A stretch of 34,941 nucleotides of DNA from Paraperlucidibaca sp. (lineage in GTDB: Bacteria; Pseudomonadota; Gammaproteobacteria; Pseudomonadales; Moraxellaceae). Position numbers and translations under genes: made by a program. The stretch covers positions 1 through 34,941 of the forward strand of contig JAGPVX010000044.1 of assembly GCA_018066805.1 (NCBI GenBank). The letters run 5' to 3'. The notes under the pieces were generated by a model. It did not search any database. It worked only from the letters and a program-made list of their open reading frames with translations, and was not told where the DNA came from. Positions 14,671-22,060 of the stretch are shown here, in pieces; the stretch's first letter is position 1; the number at the start of each line of letters is the position of its first letter.

Positions 14671-16377
14671 ATGCCACCAATGAAAAAAGCTTCCCGACAG
14701 TCCACGAGTACAAAAAGCACATTGGTAGATGAGTCATCGTTGCGGGCCTGCTCCTATCTGAGAGTATCGACAGGGCGGCAATCGGAAAATGACCTGTCAA
14801 TTCCAGATCAACGCAATCAAATCGTGGCTTTTTGCGCTAATCGTGGACTCGCATTAACAACCGAATTTATCGAGCCAGGTGCATCCGGGATGGATGACAG
14901 CCGCCGCGAGTTCCAGAAAATGATTGCGCAAGCGACCGACAGCGACCGGCCTTTCGATGTGGTGATTGTGCACTCTTATAGTCGATTTTTTCGAGATGCC
15001 TTCGGGCTTGAGATGTATGTCCGCAAACTTGCAAAGGCTGGCGTACGGCTAATTTCAATAACCCAAGAGCTTGGCGACGATCCATCACAGATTATGATGC
15101 GCCAAGTAATCGCTCTTTTTGATGAATACCAGAGTCGTGAGAATGGTAAGCATGTTAAACGAGCGATGGTCGAGAACGCTCGTCAGGGCTTTCATAACGG
15201 CTCGCCAGTCGCTTTGGGATATGTAGCAAAAGAGGTCGAGCGTCGCGGCAATCGCATCAAGAAAAAGCTGTTTATCGATCCCGTTGAAGCCGAAGTCGTA
15301 AAGTTTATTTTCAAGCTGTACCAATTCGGGGACAGCCAGTCTGGGCCAATGGGCATCAAAGCAATTGTCACTTTTTTAAACCAAAAAGGTTATCGCACAC
15401 GACAAGGTGCTTACTTTGGCATCCGCACTATCCACTGCATTTTGACCAACACCACATACATTGGTGAGTCGATTTTCAATCGCCGAGACTCAAAAACACA
15501 TCAACTCAAAGACAAAGCAGAATGGGTGGTCGTGAATGTACCCCCCATTATCAGTCGTGCACAATTTGAGGATGTACAAGCCACCTTAAAGTCCCGTGAT
15601 CCGAAGGTCACACCGCCACGCGTCACAACAGGGCCAATCTTGCTAACGGGTCTGGCCTTTTGTTCAAGCTGTAGCGGCGCCATGACATTGCGAACGGGGA
15701 CATCCAGAAGTGGAAGTCTGTATCGATATTACTCATGCTCGACATGTGCACACATGGGAAAAACTGCGTGCAAAGGGCGATCCATTCGCATGGACAAGCT
15801 CGACACATTAGTCACGAATAGCCTCGCGGAGAAACTGCTTAGCACAGATCGACTAGCCGAAATTCTAACAACTATTGCAGAGCAGAGGACTGTCAAATCA
15901 GCTGAAGTGGATAGTCGTTTACTAGGGCTTAGAGCGGATGTCTTGGAGACAGAAACCAAGCTCAAGCGACTCTATCAAATGGTCGAAGATGGATGTACCG
16001 ACGTTGATGACATCCTGAAAGAGCGTGTCTATACGCTAAAAAAAGCAAGGGATCGCGCGCAAGCAGCATTGGACCGTATCGGAACCAATAACATGTTTAC
16101 AGCGCTTCCATTGCGAACTATCGAAGCATTCGGTCAAATGATGCGCAATAACTTGAGCTCTGGTGATGTGCCTTTCCGAAAAGCCTACCTACGCTCTGTC
16201 GTTAGCAGAATTGAAGTCGATGACGGCATGATCCGGATAATCGGCAATAAATTAGCGATTGAGCAAGCAATTACCGATCAAAACAGTGATCCAGCTGGTG
16301 TTCGCTGTTTTGTACGTAAGTGGCGTCCCCACGGGGATTCGAACCCCGGTTACCGCCGTGAAAGGGCGATGTCCTAG
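14671..16377 (+). CDS. Large serine recombinase (integrase of the element), C-terminus encoded by antisense tRNA-Glu
   Basis: The 568-residue protein has a serine-resolvase catalytic domain with YLRVSTGRQS (residues 29-38; nucleophile Ser33), an SRFFRD segment (104-109) and a long E-helix. A Recombinase domain (about 180-310) and a zinc ribbon follow (C331, C334 and C356, C359, possibly C367), then a coiled-coil region (about 400-470). It would catalyse integration and excision of the element without high-energy cofactors. The ATG at 14680 is an alternative start. The last 19 codons, from the W of KWR (TGG at 16321) to the stop at 16375, are the antisense strand of tRNA-Glu, so the stop is supplied by the chromosome. 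In the excised circle the tail would depend on the sequence at the other end. Serine integrases usually target coding genes, so a tRNA target is notable. Confidence 0.93.
   Translation: MPPMKKASRQSTSTKSTLVDESSLRACSYLRVSTGRQSENDLSIPDQRNQIVAFCANRGLALTTEFIEPGASGMDDSRREFQKMIAQATDSDRPFDVVIVHSYSRFFRDAFGLEMYVRKLAKAGVRLISITQELGDDPSQIMMRQVIALFDEYQSRENGKHVKRAMVENARQGFHNGSPVALGYVAKEVERRGNRIKKKLFIDPVEAEVVKFIFKLYQFGDSQSGPMGIKAIVTFLNQKGYRTRQGAYFGIRTIHCILTNTTYIGESIFNRRDSKTHQLKDKAEWVVVNVPPIISRAQFEDVQATLKSRDPKVTPPRVTTGPILLTGLAFCSSCSGAMTLRTGTSRSGSLYRYYSCSTCAHMGKTACKGRSIRMDKLDTLVTNSLAEKLLSTDRLAEILTTIAEQRTVKSAEVDSRLLGLRADVLETETKLKRLYQMVEDGCTDVDDILKERVYTLKKARDRAQAALDRIGTNNMFTALPLRTIEAFGQMMRNNLSSGDVPFRKAYLRSVVSRIEVDDGMIRIIGNKLAIEQAITDQNSDPAGVRCFVRKWRPHGDSNPGYRRERAMS
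16321..16377. other. Attachment-site region: recombinase-tRNA junction
   Basis: The recombinase frame crosses the CCA end of tRNA-Glu at 16321 and ends inside the tRNA at 16377. The element lies on the 3' side of the tRNA, which stays complete. The crossover is expected within or next to the tRNA 3' end; the matching repeat at the far end of the element is outside this window, so the core cannot be delimited. Confidence 0.6.
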
Positions 16378-16396
16378 GCCTCTAGACGATGGGGAC
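16321..16396 (-). tRNA. tRNA-Glu (anticodon TTC)
   Basis: The minus strand gives a complete 76-nucleotide cloverleaf: acceptor GTCCCC at 16396-16391 pairing with GGGGAC at 16330-16325, D arm with TCTAGAGGCC, anticodon loop CTTTCAC with TTC at 16362-16360, T arm with GGGTTCGAATCCC, discriminator G, and an encoded CCA (16323-16321). It closely matches the enterobacterial tRNA-Glu sequence. It is the integration target of the element on its 3' side and overlaps the recombinase gene by 57 bases on the other strand. Confidence 0.97.
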
Positions 16397-16451
16397 GTCG
16401 AGCGCGATGCTTGAATAAGCTCACGAGGCAACAGCAAACGCTGCGGCGCGG

Positions 16452-16481
16452 ATGGTAGGGAGCCTGTCGTCGTTGTGTCAA
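16452..16481 (-). promoter_or_regulatory. Promoter of tRNA-Glu
   Basis: On the minus strand TTGACA (16481-16476) is followed after 18 bases by TACCAT (16457-16452) and then a GC-rich discriminator (CCGCGCC), the usual form of a stable-RNA promoter. The tRNA begins 55 bases further on. An 8-base inverted repeat, GGGAGCCT/AGGCTCCC (16458-16465 and 16481-16488), spans the spacer. Because the promoter lies on the core side, integration does not separate it from the tRNA. Confidence 0.65.
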
Positions 16482-16504
16482 GGCTCCCATCATGCAATAT
16501 GCGT

Positions 16505-17518
16505 TTAAGCGCTGTCGGCCGCCGCTTTTAGCGAGAGTAATAGTGCGGAACCATCCCACTGCCGCAAACCGCCCTGTTCGGCATCTCGCACTAAGCGTAC
16601 GAGCTGCTTGTTAACTGGGGCGACCTCCCCCAAACGCTCAGCTAAGCGCACCACCTCGCCATTAATCCAATCGATCTCGGTGCGTCTACCAGACTCAAAA
16701 TCCTCCCACATGGATGAGCGCGCCACGGGGTCAATTTCCAGCAATTTATGCGCAAGGCGCGAAAAGAAGAAATCTGGCAATGACATAAGCCGCGGAATCC
16801 ACTGCGGCGCTAATGGCGTTAATCGTGCAGGCTTAATCCCAGCTTTTCTCAACAGATCCAAGGCCTCACGCTGCGCCATCGCCAAACAGCGACGATAGGA
16901 CCAAAGCGACAGCTCTTCTTTTAAAGGACGGCCCGATAAGGCATTGATTGGATTATTTAAGTTCAGTAGCAGCTTGGCCCAGAGCACTGCGGTCATATCG
17001 TCATGCCATTGCAAGGTAAGCTTTGCCTTGGTAAATGACTTGGCAATCAGCGCTTGCAAACCCACTTCGCGCGCAATTGCAGGATAGCCTTCGGTACCCT
17101 GATGAAATACGCCCGGTGCACGCCGCGCCACATTAAATGGCACCATGCCTGCCACCACACGGCAGCGCTGCAAGCCACGACTTAAAGTAGCAGCATTATC
17201 AATGCCATTTTGCATGCTCACCACCCAAGTGCCGTCGCGCAGGTGTGGCGCTAAATCAACCGCAGCTTGTGCGCTATCGGCAGACTTCACGGTGACTAAC
17301 ACCACATCGACTGCACTCAACGCAGAGGCATCAGTGGCCACTTTCACCGTATCGAATTTATGTTCACGGCCCATATAGTCGCTTACACGCAAGCCGTGCT
17401 CGCGCAGTTCATCGCGGCGAGAGGAGCGACCCACTAAGATCACTTCAGTACCCGCCGCCATCAAACATCCGCCTAAATAACAGCCGACACTGCCTGCACC
17501 AAAAATACCAATTACCAC
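16505..17518 (-). CDS. panE: 2-dehydropantoate 2-reductase (ketopantoate reductase family)
   Basis: The 337-residue protein has an N-terminal Rossmann motif, GIFGAGSVGCYLGG (4-17), for NADPH, and a C-terminal helical ApbA domain with the conserved SMWEDFESGRRTEID stretch (about 265-280) that lines the active site. Together these fit ketopantoate reductase, which makes pantoate for coenzyme A. Some family members have other 2-oxoacid substrates, and the length is slightly above the typical 290-310. The start is GTG at 17518, with GGTGGAG about 8 bases upstream. It is the first core gene past the tRNA and is convergent with the element; it is divergent from the SDR gene. Confidence 0.85.
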   Translation of the reverse strand: MVIGIFGAGSVGCYLGGCLMAAGTEVILVGRSSRRDELREHGLRVSDYMGREHKFDTVKVATDASALSAVDVVLVTVKSADSAQAAVDLAPHLRDGTWVVSMQNGIDNAATLSRGLQRCRVVAGMVPFNVARRAPGVFHQGTEGYPAIAREVGLQALIAKSFTKAKLTLQWHDDMTAVLWAKLLLNLNNPINALSGRPLKEELSLWSYRRCLAMAQREALDLLRKAGIKPARLTPLAPQWIPRLMSLPDFFFSRLAHKLLEIDPVARSSMWEDFESGRRTEIDWINGEVVRLAERLGEVAPVNKQLVRLVRDAEQGGLRQWDGSALLLSLKAAADSA

Positions 17519-17643
17519 TATGAATCACTCCACCCGTAGATGCTCAATGGCCTGTTATATCGTAGTATCGTCGAACTTACAGCGCTGTATTGCAAATGCT
17601 CTCAGCGTTGTTACACATTTACGACTGGTGCAGGACGAAACAT

Positions 17644-18480
17644 ATGACAGAGGCATCGCGTCAAATTTTAGTTACCGGAGGCAATAGCGGTATTGGCCTC
17701 GAAATGGTTAAAGCCTTTGCCGCCGCTGGCCATGAAGTTGCCATTGCTGCACGCGACTTAGCAAAAACTGAGGCCGCAATAATCGATATTCGCCGCCAAC
17801 ACCCAGATGCCAAACTACATGCCATTGCACTTGATCTCGCCGATTTCACTCAAGTCGATGCCGCCGCGCTGACCGTGCTTAGCACTCTGCCCGAACTTGA
17901 TACCGTCATGCTTAACGCCGGTAGTTTTACCCGCGGTCTGCGCCAGCTCGATAACGGCATTGAAAGTATGATGGGCACGATGCATTTCGGTCATTTCCGT
18001 CTCATGCAGCATCTTTTACCGCGCTTGGGTGAGACCAGCCTTGCACGCGTCGTAGTCACCAGCTCAGTTGCTCATTGGGCCGGCCACTTAAACGCTAAGC
18101 GCTATGAAAACCCAAGTCGTTATTGGAGTGATTTTGCCGCCTATGGCAGCGCGAAATTGGCCAACTTAGTTTATGCCCGCACGCTCGCTACTCAGCTGCA
18201 AGGCAGCTCCATTCGCGTCAATGCTTTCCATCCAGGCGGCGTCGCTACTGGCATTTGGCGTGAATTACCGGCACCGGCGCAATGGCTGGTCGATAAAGTG
18301 TTAATCAGCCCTAAACAAGGTGCCGATACCGCCATATGGCTAGCGCTAGCAACTGAGGCCGAGCATCATCACGGCCAATACTTTGTGCGCCGTAAAAAGG
18401 CCATGACGTCGAGTGAGTCCAAAAACGCCGCCGTAGCTGAACGTCTTTGGGCAGAAAGCGAGGCGATTGCTGGGCTATAA
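17644..18480 (+). CDS. Short-chain dehydrogenase/reductase (retinol dehydrogenase-like)
   Basis: The 278-residue protein starts at the ATG at 17644, chosen because AGGAC lies 7 bases upstream; an upstream in-frame ATG at 17590 lacks a ribosome site. It has the classical SDR features: nucleotide motif TGGNSGIG (about 11-18), an NAG-type motif (LNAGS, about 92-96), and catalytic Ser (VVTSSVAHW) with YGSAKLAN giving Tyr and Lys. It oxidises or reduces an unknown alcohol/carbonyl substrate with NAD(P)(H); the pattern is closest to retinol dehydrogenase/WWOX-like SDRs. It is divergent from panE and converges on the peroxidase gene with only 2 bases between stops. Confidence 0.85.
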   Translation: MTEASRQILVTGGNSGIGLEMVKAFAAAGHEVAIAARDLAKTEAAIIDIRRQHPDAKLHAIALDLADFTQVDAAALTVLSTLPELDTVMLNAGSFTRGLRQLDNGIESMMGTMHFGHFRLMQHLLPRLGETSLARVVVTSSVAHWAGHLNAKRYENPSRYWSDFAAYGSAKLANLVYARTLATQLQGSSIRVNAFHPGGVATGIWRELPAPAQWLVDKVLISPKQGADTAIWLALATEAEHHHGQYFVRRKKAMTSSESKNAAVAERLWAESEAIAGL

Positions 18481-18482
18481 GC

Positions 18483-18968
18483 TCAGCTTGCCAAGGCTTT
18501 TTCGATATCTGCAACCAAGTCTTCGGGCTTGGTGGTGGGTGCATAACGATCAATCACCTTGCCATCTTTACCGACTAAAAACTTAGTGAAATTCCACTTC
18601 ACTTTTTTGCTGCCGAGCAGGCCCGGTGCGGCTTGGGTTAGGTGCTGAAATAGTGGGTGCGCATCTGGGCCATTGACGTCGATCTTGGCAAACATCGGAA
18701 AGGTCACGCCGTAATCGAGGCTGCAAAACTGGGCAATATCGCTATCGCTGCCGGGGTCTTGGTTTAGAAACTGATTGCAGGGAAAGCCCAGTACAACAAA
18801 GCCTTTGTCATGAAAGCGCTGAAATACAGCCTCTAAGCCAGTGAACTGCGGCGTGAAACCACATTTGCTCGCTGTGTTTACGACCAAAACCACCCGGCCT
18901 TCGTAATCCTTTAATGACACGGTTTCGCCATCAATTCGTTTTGCTGAAAAATCGCCTAAAGTACTCAT
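18483..18968 (-). CDS. Glutathione peroxidase-family thiol peroxidase
   Basis: The 161-residue protein is of typical bacterial GPx length. The peroxidatic cysteine is in NTASKCGFTPQF (about 31-42), the second conserved block is GFPCNQFLNQDPGSD (with a further Cys), and the WNFTKFLV block carries the active-site Trp and Asn. It reduces hydrogen and organic peroxides using glutathione or, in many bacterial members with Cys rather than selenocysteine, thioredoxin. AGGA precedes the ATG by about 8 bases. It is 32 bases downstream of msrB in the same direction, a sensible oxidative-repair pair. Confidence 0.92.
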   Translation of the reverse strand: MSTLGDFSAKRIDGETVSLKDYEGRVVLVVNTASKCGFTPQFTGLEAVFQRFHDKGFVVLGFPCNQFLNQDPGSDSDIAQFCSLDYGVTFPMFAKIDVNGPDAHPLFQHLTQAAPGLLGSKKVKWNFTKFLVGKDGKVIDRYAPTTKPEDLVADIEKALAS

Positions 18969-19000
18969 TTATTATCCTAATTAGTGAGAGTGTGCCGCGC

Positions 19001-19387
19001 TCAATCGCGTGGCTTAAGTGTTAACGATGCCGAGTTAATGCAATAGCGTAGGCCTGTTGGCGCTGGGCCATCAGGGAAAACATGGCCAAGATGAGCGTCA
19101 CAAGCTTGGCAAGTGACTTCTACACGAGTCATACCATGGCTGCTGTCTTTGTGCTCCGCTACAGCGCTAGACATTTGCGGCTGATAGAAACTGGGCCAAC
19201 CTGAGCCCGAATCATACTTTGTTGATGCGTCAAACAAAGCTTCACCGCAGCAACGGCAGGCGTAAATGCCATCGGCCTTGCAGCCGTTATATTCGCCCGT
19301 AAAAGCCCGCTCAGTGCCCTTTTCGCGGGTAATGCGAAACTCATCTTCGCTAAGTTCTGCGCGCCACTGCGCCTCAGTTTTTTTCAT
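19001..19387 (-). CDS. msrB: Peptide methionine (R)-S-oxide reductase MsrB
   Basis: The 128-residue protein reduces the R-epimer of methionine sulfoxide in proteins. It has the two zinc-binding CxxC pairs (CRCC and CQAC), the SGSGWPSF block and the catalytic cysteine in RYCINSASL near the C-terminus. AGGAG precedes the ATG. It is first in a probable two-gene operon with the glutathione peroxidase. Length and motifs are complete. Confidence 0.96.
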   Translation of the reverse strand: MKKTEAQWRAELSEDEFRITREKGTERAFTGEYNGCKADGIYACRCCGEALFDASTKYDSGSGWPSFYQPQMSSAVAEHKDSSHGMTRVEVTCQACDAHLGHVFPDGPAPTGLRYCINSASLTLKPRD

Positions 19388-19562
19388 AATGAGCTAACTC
19401 CTATTAGTCGGGCCAAGGCAAAAAACTCAATATGCCTAAGCAGCATAATTTAGTGTTTTAACATGAAAGCCCATTTTCGATGATGAATTCTCTAGCCGCC
19501 AATATCAACAGCGCTACGGATTTGCACTAGAATGGGTGCTTAATTTGTAGGTGTGAGCGCTC

Positions 19563-20807
19563 ATGGCCATTTCGAAATCGCTAAAACTCAAAGACGTCTG
19601 CTACGACATTCGTGGGCCGGTATTGAAAGCCGCCAACGTAATGGAGGAGCAAGGTCACCGCATCATTAAGCTAAACATTGGCAACCCTGCGCCGTTTGGC
19701 TTTGAAGCGCCTCAAGAAATTCTCTCCGATGTCATTAGCAATTTGCCTAATGCCGTTGGTTATTGCGACTCAAAAGGCTTATTTGCTGCGCGTAAAGCGG
19801 TCGTGCACTACTATCAAACCAAAGGTTTACGCGGCGTTGATGTCGGCGATATTTACATCGGCAACGGCGTATCTGAGCTTATCGTCATGGCCATGCAGGC
19901 CTTATTGAATAACGATGACGAAATGCTAGTGCCAGCGCCAGACTATCCGCTATGGACTGCTGCCGTCACCCTCGCTGGCGGCAATGCCGTGCATTATCTC
20001 TGCGATGAAGACAATGGCTGGTTCCCAGACTTAGCCGATATCGAGCGCAAAATCACGCCAAAAACCCGTGGCATTGTGGTGATCAACCCCAATAACCCGA
20101 CTGGCGCAGTGTATTCGCTAGAGATTCTTGAGGGCATTGTGGCGTTGGCGCGTAAGCATCAGCTAATCATTTTTGCCGATGAAATTTACGACAAAATTCT
20201 ATACGACGAGGCGCATCACACCTCCATTGCCACGCTTGCCAATGATTTGCTCTGCATCACCTTCAATGGCCTATCAAAAAGCTATCGCGTCGCAGGCTTC
20301 CGCTCTGGCTGGCTGATGGTCAGTGGTGCTAAGGCACAAGCCGCCGACTATATCGAAGGCTTAGATATGCTCGCCTCCATGCGTCTGTGCGCCAATGTGC
20401 AAGCACAATTTGCCATTCAAACGGCACTAGGCGGATATCAAAGTATCAACGACTTGATCCGTCCTGGTGGACGCCTATACGAGCAGCGCGAGCTGGCGTG
20501 GAAAATGCTCACTGACATCCCCGGCGTAAGCTGCGTGAAGCCTCAAGGCGCGCTGTATTTATTCCCACGTTTAGACCCCGCGATTTATCCCATTAAGGAT
20601 GATCAGGCGTTTATTCTGGAATTGCTAAATGCCGAACGTGTGCTGCTAGTGCAAGGCACAGGCTTTAATTGGCCTAACCCTGATCATTTCCGCGTGGTGT
20701 TTTTGCCACACCGCGAAGAATTGATCGAAGCCGTCAATCGTTTAGCTCGTTTTTTAGCCGATTATCGCCGCCGTCATGGCACCGATGCGCTATTAGCAAA
20801 CACCTGA
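19563..20807 (+). CDS. alaA: Alanine aminotransferase AlaA (class I/II PLP aminotransferase)
   Basis: The 414-residue cytoplasmic enzyme transfers the amino group of glutamate to pyruvate to make alanine. Visible family features are LNIGNPAPFGFE near the start, NGVSELIVMAMQALL, NPNNPTGAVY, the PLP-region DEIYDKILYD, and SKSYRVAGFRSGW with the Schiff-base lysine. The match in length and sequence to E. coli AlaA (YfbQ) is close. AGGTGTGAG lies before the ATG. It precedes htpX in the same direction with an 88-base gap that shows no convincing terminator. Confidence 0.92.
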   Translation: MAISKSLKLKDVCYDIRGPVLKAANVMEEQGHRIIKLNIGNPAPFGFEAPQEILSDVISNLPNAVGYCDSKGLFAARKAVVHYYQTKGLRGVDVGDIYIGNGVSELIVMAMQALLNNDDEMLVPAPDYPLWTAAVTLAGGNAVHYLCDEDNGWFPDLADIERKITPKTRGIVVINPNNPTGAVYSLEILEGIVALARKHQLIIFADEIYDKILYDEAHHTSIATLANDLLCITFNGLSKSYRVAGFRSGWLMVSGAKAQAADYIEGLDMLASMRLCANVQAQFAIQTALGGYQSINDLIRPGGRLYEQRELAWKMLTDIPGVSCVKPQGALYLFPRLDPAIYPIKDDQAFILELLNAERVLLVQGTGFNWPNPDHFRVVFLPHREELIEAVNRLARFLADYRRRHGTDALLANT

Positions 20808-20895
20808 CACAAAATAAGCGCGGGATGACTTGAAAACATCATCTTGCGCCCCTAAGTTAACTACTGATTCCAACTATCTAGGAGCTTAAAAGCCC

Positions 20896-21792
20896 ATGTT
20901 ACGCATCTTCTTGTTCCTGCTCACCAACTTAGCCGTCTTGGTGGTTGCTGGTGTTGTACTCAGCCTACTAGGCGTGGGCTCAACACATGGCGCAGGCAAT
21001 ACCTTGCAATTGGGCAACCTGCTCATTATGTGCTTCGTTTTTGGCATGGTAGGTTCGGTGGTCTCACTGCTGCTATCGAAATGGATGGCTAAGCGCTCGA
21101 TGGGCGTGCAACTGATCGAAACCCCGCGCTCCAACGAAGAAAAATGGCTATTTGAAACCGTTACTGAGCTATCACAGAAAGCCGGTATCAAAATGCCAGA
21201 AATCGGTATTTTCCCCAGCTATCAATCCAATGCCTTTGCGACTGGTTGGAACAAAAACGATGCCCTCGTTGCTGTCTCCTCTGGCCTACTGCAACGCATG
21301 AATCGCGATGAAGTGCGCGCCGTTTTAGGCCACGAAATTGGTCACGTTGCCAACGGCGACATGGTCACCCTCGCGCTGATCCAAGGCGTAGTTAACGCAT
21401 TCGTGATGTTCTTCTCGCGCATCATCGGTAACTTTGTCGATCGCGTGGTGTTTAAAAATGAAGAAGGCCCAGGCATCGCCTATTTTGTCACCAGCATCGT
21501 GGCTGACATCGTGCTTGGCATTCTCGCCTCCACCATCGTGATGTACTTCTCACGCTACCGCGAGTTCCGTGCTGATGAGGCCGGTGCTCGCCTAGCTGGC
21601 CGCCAGTCGATGATTAACGCGCTGCGTGCTTTGCAACGTGAACATGAAGTGCCAGATCAAATGCCTGCAGAAATGACGGCAATGGCCATCACCGCTGGTA
21701 AGCGCGAAGGCTTTAGCATTGCGTCGCTGTTTATGTCGCACCCGCCATTAGAGAAGCGTATTGCTGCGTTGCAGAATATGCAGATTGCTTAA
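20896..21792 (+). CDS. htpX: Membrane zinc metalloprotease HtpX
   Basis: The 298-residue M48 protease has two N-terminal membrane segments (about 4-26 and 36-57), the zinc motif HEIGH in [13 protein letters not shown] (about 140-152), two further hydrophobic segments, and the third zinc ligand region [11 protein letters not shown] (about 222-232). HtpX degrades misfolded inner-membrane proteins together with FtsH, and in many bacteria is induced by envelope or heat stress. Length matches E. coli HtpX. AGGAG precedes the start, and a strong terminator follows at 21815. Confidence 0.96.
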   Translation: MLRIFLFLLTNLAVLVVAGVVLSLLGVGSTHGAGNTLQLGNLLIMCFVFGMVGSVVSLLLSKWMAKRSMGVQLIETPRSNEEKWLFETVTELSQKAGIKMPEIGIFPSYQSNAFATGWNKNDALVAVSSGLLQRMNRDEVRAVLGHEIGHVANGDMVTLALIQGVVNAFVMFFSRIIGNFVDRVVFKNEEGPGIAYFVTSIVADIVLGILASTIVMYFSRYREFRADEAGARLAGRQSMINALRALQREHEVPDQMPAEMTAMAITAGKREGFSIASLFMSHPPLEKRIAALQNMQIA

Positions 21793-21814
21793 TGGTTTGA
21801 CGAAAGTTGTTGTG

Positions 21815-21844
21815 AAAAAGGCCCGATGATTCGGGCCTTTTTTT
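21815..21844 (+). terminator. Rho-independent terminator of htpX
   Basis: AAAGGCCCGA and TCGGGCCTTT form a 10-base stem with a 4-base loop, followed by a T-run, 23 bases after the htpX stop. Confidence 0.92.
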
Positions 21845-21886
21845 GGCTTCACGATTGTTGCTAGATTAGCTAGACGGAGACGGCCA

Positions 21887-21945
21887 TTGGGCCGAAGCAA
21901 TATGCCCACCATGCTGAGCTATGTATGCATATTGCTTCGGCCCAA
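21887..21945. repeat. Perfect 19-base-arm inverted repeat
   Basis: TTGGGCCGAAGCAATATGC (21887-21905) and its exact reverse complement (21927-21945) enclose 21 bases. It lies between htpX and the Old Yellow Enzyme gene, after the htpX terminator. There is no T-run and no coding frame; it could be a palindromic repeat element or a stable RNA hairpin. Confidence 0.85.
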
Positions 21946-21969
21946 CGACCTTGGTGCTGATGTGGCGCA

Positions 21970-22048
21970 GCTGTTTGGCGGGGAGTAAGTGGGTCCCCCG
22001 CGAATAGCAAAGCGTAGCGGGCGACCCACTTACTCCCCGCCAAACAGC
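21970..22048. repeat. Perfect 26-base-arm inverted repeat with structured centre
   Basis: The arms at 21970-21995 (starting GCTGTTTGGCGGGG) and 22023-22048 are exact reverse complements. The 27-base centre can also fold in part, with CCCGC near the left arm and GCGGG near the right. It ends 12 bases past the stop of the Old Yellow Enzyme gene, so it may help end that transcript, but perfect arms of this length suggest a repeat-family element. Confidence 0.9.
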
Positions 22049-22060
22049 GTATTTAAAGCC

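Larger units (their letters stand above)
1..16320. mobile_element. Right arm of an integrative mobilizable element at tRNA-Glu, with BREX-3 cargo
   Basis: The segment has a large serine recombinase next to a tRNA 3' end, a MobF relaxase, a coupling protein, a ParA-like ATPase and a defence operon. Single-copy core genes start immediately beyond the tRNA. The right boundary is placed at the CCA end of tRNA-Glu (16321), because the recombinase frame enters the tRNA there. The left boundary is outside the window. No mating-pair-formation (virB/tra T4SS) gene is visible, so mobilization by a helper element is inferred. Composition is patchy: the orphan gene at 7337-8530 is AT-rich and the 3' half of brxC is GC-rich, as expected for assembled cargo. 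The exact crossover dinucleotide and attL cannot be identified from this window. Confidence 0.8.

Noticed and set aside
16691-16704. A fourth exact match to the box core, AGACTCAAAATCCT, inside panE
   Set aside because: It lies in the conserved EDFESG coding stretch of a core gene, not upstream of a start, so it is most simply a coding coincidence. I mention it because a 14-base match is rare by chance, and a genome-wide count of the box would settle it.
20815-20855. Possible terminator between alaA and htpX (GATGA and TCATC arms)
   Set aside because: The stem is short and interrupted, and no T-run follows.
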